From Hyphomicrobiales bacterium (GTDB lineage: Bacteria > Pseudomonadota > Alphaproteobacteria > Rhizobiales > Xanthobacteraceae): DNA of 36,575 bases. The notes under the pieces are model-generated. The model saw only the letters and a list, made by a program, of their open reading frames with translations. It was not told where the DNA came from and did not search any database. Shown here piece by piece: positions 17,932 through 26,152 of this stretch. A program made the translations under genes and the position numbers. The stretch covers positions 1 to 36,575 of the forward strand of contig JAFAUQ010000239.1 of the NCBI GenBank assembly GCA_019243195.1. The letters are read 5' to 3'. The stretch's first letter is position 1. The number at the start of each line of letters is the position of its first letter.

Positions 17932-18275
17932 ATGCGAAGCGAGATACTGTCGTTCGATATATTGATGAACTTGAGAAGGTTGGTGGCCTAAAGGGCACCG
18001 ATATAGCCAACATCGCTCAAGTATCAAAAGCGACTGTGTCAAGGTGGGTGAACGGCGCAATGAAGCCGCGCCCGCACATGCAACTTATTTTGTCGGATTT
18101 GCACTACATCGTCGGCCGACTTCAGGAATATTATTCCGCTGATGAAATTCGTATCTGGTTATATGCGCGCCATCCGCAGCTTGAGGGCAAACGCGCAATT
18201 GATATCATCAACGAGGGTGAGTCAGAACGCGTGTTGAATGTCCTCGATCGCCTTGACGCAGAGGCATATCTCTAA
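17928..18275 (+). CDS. Xre/MbcA/ParS-type antitoxin (HTH plus DUF2384-like C-terminus)
   Basis: MNAKRDTVVRYIDELEKVGGLKGTDIANIAQVSKATVSRWVNGAMKPRPHMQLILSDLHYIVGRLQEYYSADEIRIWLYARHPQLEGKRAIDIINEGESERVLNVLDRLDAEAYL; HTH plus WLYARHPQLEGKRAIDII. Confidence 0.88.
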   Translation: MNAKRDTVVRYIDELEKVGGLKGTDIANIAQVSKATVSRWVNGAMKPRPHMQLILSDLHYIVGRLQEYYSADEIRIWLYARHPQLEGKRAIDIINEGESERVLNVLDRLDAEAYL

Positions 18276-18278
18276 CAT

Positions 18279-18857
18279 ATGGTTGCACCACACCGAATTC
18301 GCGACAAGCTCCTAATCGATGCATTAGAGGGAATTACTCCAGTGCCATTCGATGGAATGGCGTGGCGCGTGGTCCGCCAAGGGCGCGACGTGCTGATGGG
18401 TAGTTCGGCGGGCGGGCGCTGGGACGATGGCACTTTCGATGTCCTTTACGCCTCCCAAAAAGCCGACGGTGCCGTTGCTGAAAGATATTTTCACCTCAGC
18501 CGGGGACTTCCAGTATTCCCGTCCCGACCAGTCTATCACCTGTTTCAGTTGCGAGTCTCGATGAAACGAGCTCTTCATCTCGCAGATATGACCGCCATTG
18601 CACGGCTAGGTGTGGACACGGCGCGATACGGCGCGCTTTCATATGCCGATCGAACGGATGAATATCCGCGCACACAGGATATCGGAGAAACAGCTCTGTT
18701 TGTCGGGTTTGATGGCCTGATCGTTCCAAGCGCAAGATGGGACTGCGCCAATATTGTCCTATTCTGTGACCGCGTTCCTCCCGATAAATATGAAGTCAGC
18801 CGAGATCACGGTCCGCTTGATTGGAGTGAATGGCAAACGAAGCCATTCGGGTTTTGA
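18279..18857 (+). CDS. RES-domain toxin (NAD+-targeting RES family)
   Basis: AWRVVRQGRDVLMGSSAGGRWDDGTFDVLYASQKADGAVAERYFHLSRGLPVFPS...FDGLIVPSARWDCANIVLF carries R..., E(RYFH) and S(AR) positions typical of RES domains; follows its antitoxin by 3 nt. Confidence 0.9.
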   Translation: MVAPHRIRDKLLIDALEGITPVPFDGMAWRVVRQGRDVLMGSSAGGRWDDGTFDVLYASQKADGAVAERYFHLSRGLPVFPSRPVYHLFQLRVSMKRALHLADMTAIARLGVDTARYGALSYADRTDEYPRTQDIGETALFVGFDGLIVPSARWDCANIVLFCDRVPPDKYEVSRDHGPLDWSEWQTKPFGF

Positions 18858-18887
18858 CCCGTCGATCTTACACTTTGCTCGGCACTG

Positions 18888-18963
18888 TTCAATTTCGATA
18901 TTGCGGGCCCGGCCTTCGGCCTGCACGCGCTCGGCGGGCCCTATGCGAGCCCGACGATGTGAG
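18888..18963 (+). repeat. 76-bp direct repeat, right copy (displaced 3' end of acyl-CoA dehydrogenase-like gene)
   Basis: ttcaatttcgatattgcgggcccggccttcggcctgcacgcgctcggcgggccctatgcgagcccgacgatgtgag; encodes FNFDIAGPAFGLHALGGPYASPTM-stop. Confidence 0.95.
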
Positions 18964-19030
18964 GGCAGGGCGGCCCGCGCCGGTCAACACGCGGAACAGG
19001 TGGCCGTGCCGTAAGGCGAACTCAAAGCGA

Positions 19031-19471
19031 TCAGGCGACCTTGAGACTGGCCGGCACGGTGCCGCCGCCTTCAGCCAGTTTGGCCATGACTTGCTTGTGA
19101 AGCCAGACATTCATCTCCGCCGAGCCGTCGAGGGCACCGGTGTAACCGAGTTCCTGGGCCAGCTGTTTGCGCGCTGCCAGGCTGCTGTCCAACTTCAGCG
19201 CCTTCATGAGATCGACGATAGACTGCCTCCAATTCAGATCCTCGCCTTGTGCGCCGACCGCCTTCTCGATCATCGCGACGACTTCCGCCTGCGACATCGG
19301 CTTTGGGGCGGCGGCGCCAGTGGGCGTCGCCGGCGCAGCCGCGGAAGGTGCCGCTGCCGATGCTGTGGGCGATGACGTTGTTGCTGACGATGTTGCCGGC
19401 GCAGAAGTCGTTGCTGCCGATGCGCTCTTATGCCCGAAGATTGCCGATACGATGCTTCCGAAGATACTCAT
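19031..19471 (-). CDS. DUF3597 family protein
   Basis: MSIFGSIVSAIFGHKSASA... (Ala/Ser/Thr-rich linker) ...AEVVAMIEKAVGAQGEDLNWRQSIVDLMKALKLDSSLAARKQLAQELGYTGALDGSAEMNVWLHKQVMAKLAEGG. Confidence 0.93.
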   Translation of the reverse strand: MSIFGSIVSAIFGHKSASAATTSAPATSSATTSSPTASAAAPSAAAPATPTGAAAPKPMSQAEVVAMIEKAVGAQGEDLNWRQSIVDLMKALKLDSSLAARKQLAQELGYTGALDGSAEMNVWLHKQVMAKLAEGGGTVPASLKVA

Positions 19472-19622
19472 GGCCTACCTCCCTGAGTTTGGGAATGCCG
19501 CTCTGGCCTCCCAGATAACCTTGGAAACGCCGATCTTTGCCCGAACTCACTCCGCGGCCGCGGATGACTGACCTCCATCGACCGCCCTAGTCGGCGCGAA
19601 CTCAATCTTGTGGTCCGGCCCT

Positions 19623-19904
19623 TTAGGGACCGCTGCCGGGATCCGGAATCTTCCGTGCCGCGACAAGTCTGTTCCAGATAAAGAGAACGACGATCGCCCC
19701 GATCGTTGCGGTGATAAATCCGGCTCCCTGGTCGGGGCCGTAATGGCCGACGGCCTGCCCGATGAACGTTGCGAGAAAGGCGCCCGCAATGCCGAGGATG
19801 GTCGTCAGAATAAATCCGGACGGGTTGTTCGCCCCAGGCGAGACCATCCGTGCAATGATACCCGCAACGAAGCCGACGACGATGATCCAGATAATGCCGC
19901 TCAT
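19623..19904 (-). CDS. GlsB/YeaQ/YmgE family stress-response membrane protein
   Basis: Start ATG 19904: MSGIIWIIVVGFVAGIIARMVSPGANNPSGFILTTILGIAGAFLATFIGQAVGHYGPDQGAGFITATIGAIVVLFIWNRL. Confidence 0.93.
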   Translation of the reverse strand: MSGIIWIIVVGFVAGIIARMVSPGANNPSGFILTTILGIAGAFLATFIGQAVGHYGPDQGAGFITATIGAIVVLFIWNRLVAARKIPDPGSGP

Positions 19905-20013
19905 TTCTGCCTCCGTTGATGACAAACCAACGCAACGCACGCAGAGTCGCTCTCCGCGCGCATGGGTTCGAGTTGATCGGCACGGGCACAAGTTCCCGTG
20001 CCTGCTCCGGACG

Positions 20014-20580
20014 TTAGACGAGACGAGCCGCTTCGTGCTCGTTCGGCACGCGCCCGTTCGGCGTCAGCTGGTCGACGACGTCGGGAAGTTGCTGGCTCAG
20101 GCCATCCAGCAGTTCCTCACGCGACATTCCCGACTGCGCCATCATCGTGTTGATCCGGTCCGCCCCGAGCGCATTCGCCAGATCGTTGGGAGCGATCGTC
20201 TTGTTCGGGCCTGAGCCGACCCAGGAATCAGCGGCCTCGCCGTGCCCACTTTGCTGGAGTTGCTTGAGCAGGTCGTTGAGGCCGCCGCTCAAAACGCTGC
20301 CGGCATCACGGCCGCCGAACAGGCCGCCTAGCCCGCCCGGCAGCAAGCTGCCGAGCCCACCGGCGCCGCCCGGCACGCCGGCATTGACGTTGCCCGGCGG
20401 CACGCCGGGGCTCGCTGGACCAGCCGTCTGGCCGCCGGTGAAGCTTTTGACCGCCTTGTAGGCAAGCAGGCCGAGGATCGCCATCGTCATCGGCGACATG
20501 CCTCCGCGGCCGCCGGCACTTGGCGTGCTGGGTCCGCGCGGGCCCTGCTGCATGCCGTTGAGGACATCAAGTAGTCCCAT
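20014..20580 (-). CDS. YidB/DUF937 family protein
   Basis: MGLLDVLNGMQQGPRG...GLGGLFGGRDAGSVLSGGLNDLLKQLQQSGHGEAADSWVGSGPNKTIAPNDLANALGADRINTMMAQSGMSREELLDGLSQQLPDVVDQLTPNGRVP. The start could be 20586. Confidence 0.92.
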   Translation of the reverse strand: MGLLDVLNGMQQGPRGPSTPSAGGRGGMSPMTMAILGLLAYKAVKSFTGGQTAGPASPGVPPGNVNAGVPGGAGGLGSLLPGGLGGLFGGRDAGSVLSGGLNDLLKQLQQSGHGEAADSWVGSGPNKTIAPNDLANALGADRINTMMAQSGMSREELLDGLSQQLPDVVDQLTPNGRVPNEHEAARLV

Positions 20581-20959
20581 GTTCATCTCCCAGTTGTTCC
20601 TTCGTTGCGACCTGCGCCCGTCTGTCTTCAACGTTCTCGCTCCGAGGTGGTTCATCGAGGCGCATGGCCCACACTCGTTACCAGGTAGCGAATGGCAATA
20701 GACGGACCCGCAATCGCCAACCAAATATTGGAAAAGTAACTCTGCCCGTCCGAGCGGCTTCAATCGGGCAATTGCACCCGGCCGGTGAAGAATGCCGCTC
20801 GAGCAAGACCGACTGCACGGAAAAAAGTTCCCGTCCGCGCCGTCTGCCGCTGAAACCGATGGGTGAGCGTATCTCCGAATTTGCCTCGCAAGCCACTATC
20901 CTTAGGGATGAGTGACGGCAGGGCGGTTTAGCATCACGACCTTGTGAAATGGCGCGTAA

Positions 20960-21745
20960 ATGGATGTCCTGGGCACCTTGCCGCTCAGCTGGAGGGCGCG
21001 GCTCGCCGGAAAGATGATCATTCCGGTCGCCGCCGGAATGAGCGGTGCGGCCGTATTCCGTGTCGTCAGCGGGCGGGGGATCGACCACTACCTCAAGATT
21101 GGGACCGGAACAGTCGCAGATATCCTGAAGCGGGAGATCGAGAGGACCAAGTGGCTGGCCACGGCCGGGATCCGTGTTCCCAGGATTCTCGAGCGTTTCG
21201 CCGACGAGAATGTTGTTGCCGTGGCAATGACCGCTCTCAGCGGACAAACTGGGGAAACCATCGAACGAGCCGATTGGCGATCCGCGGTTGTGGCGATTGC
21301 GCGGGCCTTCGCGCATTTGCATTCGCTCCCGCTCGCGACCTGTCCGTTCGATGAGAGGCTCGACATTCGTCTCGCCCGCGCACGCGAACTCGTGCGCGCA
21401 GGCGGCATCGATCCCGCCGATTTCGACGAGCGCAACGCCGGGATTGCGCCCGAACACCTTTATGACCGCTTGGCTGCCCGTCTGCCGTTGCCCGAAGATT
21501 GCGTGGTGACACACGGCGACGCAACTTTATCGAACCTGATTTTGGGCGACGACGGCCAAATCGGGTTCCTGGATTGCAGCCACTGCGGAAGAGCCGATCG
21601 CTACGTCGACTTGACGCTTGTGGTGGGCGAACTTGAAGATCGGCTCGGCCCGCAGGCACGCGAGACCTTCGCCGCGGCGTACGGCGGCCTGCCGTGGGAC
21701 GAGAGGAAAGCGGAATACTACCGCGACCTTTATGAATTATTTTGA
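20960..21745 (+). CDS. APH(3') family aminoglycoside O-phosphotransferase-like kinase
   Basis: MSGAAVFRV, HYLKIG (ATP-site Lys), VVTHGDATLSNLIL (catalytic HGDxxxxN), GFLDCSHCGRADRYVDLTLV, C-terminal KAEYYRDLYELF. Confidence 0.88.
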   Translation: MDVLGTLPLSWRARLAGKMIIPVAAGMSGAAVFRVVSGRGIDHYLKIGTGTVADILKREIERTKWLATAGIRVPRILERFADENVVAVAMTALSGQTGETIERADWRSAVVAIARAFAHLHSLPLATCPFDERLDIRLARARELVRAGGIDPADFDERNAGIAPEHLYDRLAARLPLPEDCVVTHGDATLSNLILGDDGQIGFLDCSHCGRADRYVDLTLVVGELEDRLGPQARETFAAAYGGLPWDERKAEYYRDLYELF

Positions 21746-21849
21746 CCGATCTAATTTGCTAAACTCCGCGCCAGATTTCCGCCTGTCGGGCGACCGTAGT
21801 CCTGATGCCGATCCAGCTTCAGTATCCGGCATTGTGATTTCTTCCGTTC

Positions 21850-23265
21850 TCATGCAACCGGTTGTTTGCCAGGTGCCTGCGAGCGTTGGGATAACGCTGC
21901 GAGCGTTGCCACCAAGTCGTCGATGAGCGCTTCCTGGTAACGATAGAACATTTCGTCACCCATCGGCGTGACAATTGACCTCGCGTAACGTTGGGAGCGT
22001 GCTCGCAAATCCGTGAGTTGGCGCACAATATCCCGGGCAGTTGCGCGGGAAACGGATTCTGTCAGCACATTTTCGGGTAAAGCGGCGTGTATTTGCTTAC
22101 GCGTGAGACCCGAACCGGTCAGCTCGCCGAGTCGAGCCTCGAGCTTTTCACGCGCTGAATCAATGCGCCAAAGTTGAAAACGGCTGATGCCTCTCATCGC
22201 ATTGAATAAGAGCGTCACTGCCATCAACAGGTAGACCCAGTACGCCGGCGACATCAGGTCGACCAGCCACGGGAAATACCGGTCGGCTATCGCGGGCTCC
22301 CCCGAAACAAAGAACTGTCGCGCCTCGGCCGCGAGCGGAATTGCGGACGAGGAGCCGGTCGACGTGGGCGGGTTGCCGCGTACGAAACCCGGAAGCTCTG
22401 CTGTGAGCAGTGTAAGCAACGCCACCCGTTCGGCTCGTCCCACGCAGGAGTTGGCCACTATCAGGGTATCGACAGAAGCGACGGGCTTGTCCGCGGGAGG
22501 CGCAGGACGCGTCAGTTCGTAGAGGCCGGCTGGGACGCGCCCGAGGCCCAGCCACCGATGCCGTTTCACCAAGCCCTCGATGCCTTTTGGCGCCGCAATG
22601 TCGAGATCGTGTTCTCTGACCGCGTTCTTCACAAGTTCTGCATCCGCGGCAATCACGATCGCGGCAAGATCCAGCCGGCCGGTTGCCAGCAGTTCAATCT
22701 GCTCCGGCAGTTCATGGTAGGAGAGGCGGACGTTCAGACCGGCGAGGTCCGGGTCCGTGAAAAGCTGCCGCACGAGATACGCCGTACCCGAATTTTCAGG
22801 ACCTATCCCGATCGATGCTCCTCGCAAGTCAGCGAACGTGGCAAAGGCGCGGTCGCGTCGACCCAGCAGCAGAAGGGACTCGGATTCCGGCAGTCGACCT
22901 AATGCTTCAACCCCGGCCCCGGGAGGCGCGGGTATGCCATCCTGCACAAAGGCGAATGTCGCGGTGCAGCGCTCCTGTTTTGCCAAGCGATTAACGTTGT
23001 CGATTGAGCCCTCGGTCGGCACCACTGTAATGCGACCATGTCCGCTGCTCGCACGCGCAGCCAGGCTCGTCGCCAGCGCGTGATACTTGCCTGCAGGATC
23101 GCCTGACAAAAAGGTCGCATGAAGGTAGCTGTAATCCCGTGCAACACCGAAGAATGAGGCGAGCGCGGCAATCGCGACAGCCGTGCTAACAAACAACGAG
23201 ATGCGCAACAAACCTTTGCCGCGCCAGTTGGTTGGTCGGATGGCAATGCGCTTTGGTAATTGCAT
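21850..23265 (-). CDS. TAXI family TRAP-transporter solute receptor with C-terminal membrane segment
   Basis: ATFLSGDPAGKYHALATSLAARA...VVPTEGSIDNVNRL...DLRGASIGIGPENSGTAYLVRQLF...ELLATGRLDLAAIVIA; TM helix SPAYWVYLLMAVTLLFNAM. Confidence 0.85.
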   Translation of the reverse strand: MQLPKRIAIRPTNWRGKGLLRISLFVSTAVAIAALASFFGVARDYSYLHATFLSGDPAGKYHALATSLAARASSGHGRITVVPTEGSIDNVNRLAKQERCTATFAFVQDGIPAPPGAGVEALGRLPESESLLLLGRRDRAFATFADLRGASIGIGPENSGTAYLVRQLFTDPDLAGLNVRLSYHELPEQIELLATGRLDLAAIVIAADAELVKNAVREHDLDIAAPKGIEGLVKRHRWLGLGRVPAGLYELTRPAPPADKPVASVDTLIVANSCVGRAERVALLTLLTAELPGFVRGNPPTSTGSSSAIPLAAEARQFFVSGEPAIADRYFPWLVDLMSPAYWVYLLMAVTLLFNAMRGISRFQLWRIDSAREKLEARLGELTGSGLTRKQIHAALPENVLTESVSRATARDIVRQLTDLRARSQRYARSIVTPMGDEMFYRYQEALIDDLVATLAALSQRSQAPGKQPVA

Positions 23266-23437
23266 CGCCAGTACTATCGCTTCAAGCTTCGCCCGAGGAT
23301 CAGCCGGAGTACGGCCGTGACGGCGAGGGTACCGGACAAAGCCGAACGAGAGCCTTCTCGCAGGTTTGCGGTGATGAATCTTGCCGCCTGTTTGTTACGT
23401 GCCATGGCTTTGGCGTAGCTGTCCTGTCCGAGCACCG

Positions 23438-23527
23438 GCAACTCTATTATTCTAGTGCCGCTTTGAGCCCGACGTTCGCCATTGGAATCGCAACAATTGT
23501 GGTGCGAACTTCGGTTTCGCGGCAGTG
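23438..23527. repeat. Partial/degenerate copy of the composite element (linker plus module A)
   Basis: ggcaactctattattctagtgccgctttgagcccgacgttcgcc...ggtgcgaacttcggtttcgcggcagtga resembles linker and module A of 30958-31046. Confidence 0.75.
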
Positions 23528-23816
23528 ATCACGTTTGAGTTTCGCTCAGCTCTCGCGAGCTCAACCGGATCGGCCGACGTTGAGGAGCGTAATCCGGCAG
23601 CGCATCCGGGTACAGGTGGTGGGGCGACAAGCGCGCCGGGCTTGTCGGTTTGCGTCCGGTTGGATTCCAACCGGCGAAGGCGCCGATCCTGTGACCATGT
23701 CATCTCTGCTCGGGTAATTCATCGATTTTTTTATGTAGATAATCCTTAAGGATAGTAGCGCCGAGATCCATGGGGCGTGAGGATGGCCGAGTAGTGCGAC
23801 TGAGAGTTTGTATTTT

Positions 23817-24494
23817 ATGGACCGGAAGGACGACGGATCCAGGATCGATGCCATGTTGCGGCATCTAGGCTGCGGTCGCGATCCTTGGGATTTCCCCGGA
23901 ACGGCGTCGGAACGACTTGCGCTCGTTCGGACCGCGGACGCACGCGGGCTGATCGCATGGAGGAAGGCGCCGGCGCGTTATCAAGTGACCGCCGCTGGGT
24001 GGAGCAGACTCACGCCAAGACGGCATTTCGGCCTTCCGTCGCTGCTGGCCGGCACGGCCATCGGGGCAGTGGTCGGCGCTGCCTCACTGGCGATCGTTTG
24101 GCTACCGGACGGTAGATCGCACCGCCCTAGTCGCGCGCAATGGTCGGCATCGGTGTCGCGCCTGGACAAGCCCAGTGTGACGCAAACCCCAAGGCCTGAA
24201 GCCGGCCACCGAAACTCAGTGCTTCCATCGACGGACAGAGCGGTGGTCGTGGCTGATGCGACTCCCATGCTCGAACTTGTGAAAGCTGATCAGCCTGCCG
24301 CACGCGAGCCTAGCGCCGAGCCTGGGCCCACTGCCGTCAAGCAGGCCGCGACCAGAAAACCTCGGCACAAGACCGTCCATCGTCACAGGAGAGGGCAAAT
24401 CGGCCCGGCCTGGGCCAACGCCAAGCCCTGGAGCACTCAGCCCTTCAGATATGCCGGCTATGGCGGTCAGGGCGCTTGGCTCGGCTATAGATGA
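23817..24494 (+). CDS. Hypothetical membrane protein; paralogue of 5433-6068
   Basis: MDRKDDGSRIDAMLRHLGCGRDPWDFPGTASERLALVRTADARGLIAWRKAPARYQVTAAGWSRLTPRRHFGLPSLLAGTAIGAVVGAASLAIVW aligns along its length with the 5.4-kb protein. Confidence 0.7.
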   Translation: MDRKDDGSRIDAMLRHLGCGRDPWDFPGTASERLALVRTADARGLIAWRKAPARYQVTAAGWSRLTPRRHFGLPSLLAGTAIGAVVGAASLAIVWLPDGRSHRPSRAQWSASVSRLDKPSVTQTPRPEAGHRNSVLPSTDRAVVVADATPMLELVKADQPAAREPSAEPGPTAVKQAATRKPRHKTVHRHRRGQIGPAWANAKPWSTQPFRYAGYGGQGAWLGYR

Positions 24495-24842
24495 TGGCGG
24501 CTCGATAGGGGCAGACGGCTGAGCGGATGGCAGGTCGGAGGGGCGTTGATCGGATTGTTGTGCCCGCGGCGACTAGCGAGAGTCGTTTATCCGACAAAGT
24601 GCCGGACGCATGGCGTGGGTTATCACACAACGTTGAAAATGAACGATCCCAGCCAAGAATTCTGATTTAGAACATTCAGTTGGAGGCGCTTCTTTATCTG
24701 AACAGATGAAAATTGCTCGTGAGCTCGACAGAAATCTGTGTGCAAACGAATTGTTGCCACCTATGGGCCACGGGCTTGCCCCAGCCGGAGCGGACTATCG
24801 GCGCGCTCGGGTGACTTGAGCATCTCCCACCTCGACCAAGGC

Positions 24843-24887
24843 GGCCCCGATCAGCATTTTAAGGGGCAACTTGATGCTGATCGGGCC
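24843..24887. repeat. Hairpin-forming inverted repeat in intergenic DNA
   Basis: GGCCCCGATCAGCAT...ATGCTGATCGGGCC (one bulged base), 16-nt loop tttaaggggcaacttg. Confidence 0.6.
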
Positions 24888-24948
24888 GTCTGGTTGAAGC
24901 CATCCGGTTCGCGGAGCCGTTCGGATTTTTTATGTTCGTTGCATGCCC

Positions 24949-25002
24949 GCGCCAGGACGCGACGCGATCTGCTGGCGTCAGGGTATCCTGCGCCGTCCTT
25001 TC
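24949..25002 (-). pseudogene. Remnant of the DUF5330-like gene at 5018-5227
   Basis: cgcgccaggacgcgacgcgatctgctggcgtcagggtatcctgcgccgtcct versus cgcgccaggacagcacgcgatcggcgggcgtcagcgtgtcctgcgccgccct at 5037 onward. Encodes TAQDTLTPADRVASWRG without the membrane-helix N-terminus. Confidence 0.55.
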
Positions 25003-25383
25003 TGTGAGAATTCCGGCGTGACCATCAGTGGTCGCCCCGCGCGCCATGAGGCCGGGCACGCGTATGTCATTTATCGAAAGAGCGTCGGGGCACCCTTGGC
25101 TCGTCTCGTAATTTCGCGCATGGCACTACCTTAATGTCGAGTTCGCGACACAAACCCCATGTCGCGCGGATATCCCTGGAGGTCCGAGTCGTGTCAGAAG
25201 GTTGCCTTCCGCACGACCGGAACCACTTTTGACTATACCTAAGGCCAATATCGCTCCAACCATCTGGAGGTTCAGCATCGCGGGGTCCCGGTCTTGAGTG
25301 GCGACGTCATAAGGCGCCTACCGTTAGTCTCTTTTCTCGCGCCACAGGGACTCGCTGCAGGCCCTTGGTACGTTGAGTAAGAG

Positions 25384-26007
25384 GTGCGTGTCGTGATTCA
25401 AACATTGATGTTTTTCTCACTTGGTTTTCTCACCGCAATCCTGCTAACGCTCGCGGTCATTCCGCTGGTTCACAATCGCGCCGAACGCCTCACTCTACGC
25501 CGGCTTGAAGCGTCAATCCCGCTGTCCATCGCGCAAGTTCATATCAGGAAAGACGAATTGCGCGCCGAGTTTGCAATGGCGACGCGACGTCAGGAAATGC
25601 GTATCGAGCAGCTTCGGGTGAGGACAGCGAGCCTCTCTGCGGAACTCGCCAAGAAGGACGCCGCCACGAATCGTCTCAAAGTCGAGCTTGCAGCCAAGAG
25701 GGCTGCTCTTTCCAAGGGAAACGAGCAGGAAATAACGTTCGCGCCTGGAACAAACAATGGATTTTTCGCGAACGCCAAGCCATCGATGGGCGCGTCCACT
25801 CTCGTCGGCCCGCAGGCGGAGATCGTCAGGCTCAATGCCGAACTTGACGAGCGGTCGCGCACCGCGGACAGCCAACGTATCGAGATCGTGGCACTGAAGA
25901 TTCAGATCGAAGCGCTCAATGAACGGATTGCCAATCCTCGCAAGGCGGCCGATCAGCAGCGGATCGAGCTGGACGGCAGGCGCACGGGATTACGGTTGGC
26001 GAGCTAA
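25384..26007 (+). CDS. Hypothetical membrane-anchored coiled-coil protein
   Basis: MFFSLGFLTAILLTLAVIPLVHNRAERLTLRRLEASIPLSIAQVHIRKDELRAEFAMATRRQEMRIEQLRVRTASLSAELAKKDAATNRLKVEL...: TM helix then heptad-rich region. Confidence 0.72.
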   Translation: MRVVIQTLMFFSLGFLTAILLTLAVIPLVHNRAERLTLRRLEASIPLSIAQVHIRKDELRAEFAMATRRQEMRIEQLRVRTASLSAELAKKDAATNRLKVELAAKRAALSKGNEQEITFAPGTNNGFFANAKPSMGASTLVGPQAEIVRLNAELDERSRTADSQRIEIVALKIQIEALNERIANPRKAADQQRIELDGRRTGLRLAS

Positions 26008-26152
26008 ACACCACCGCAGCGGCGACCAACAGCATCTCGTTAGTAGTGCGCCAAGGACGGCGCCGCCACACTTGCCCCCTAAACTCCCCATTTTCAGTCA
26101 CGCTTGGGTCCAAAATCGATGCTACGCGCTATCGCGCGTCGTCCCTGGCACG

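Larger units (their letters stand above)
16411..18963 (+). mobile_element. Putative integrated accessory cassette (3-gene RES/Xre locus) bounded by 76-bp direct repeats
   Basis: Direct repeats at both boundaries, visibly lower GC inside than in the flanking genes, three tightly packed accessory genes, and insertion exactly at the stop codon of a host gene. No integrase seen. Confidence 0.65.

Noticed and set aside
16411-18963. Simple transposon insertion with target-site duplication
   Set aside because: A 76-bp repeat with mainly synonymous differences is too long and too diverged for a TSD, and no terminal inverted repeats or transposase are present.
19320-19440. Tandem Ala/Ser/Thr codon-rich stretch as a DNA repeat array
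   Set aside because: Low-complexity linker of the DUF3597 protein rather than a regular DNA repeat.
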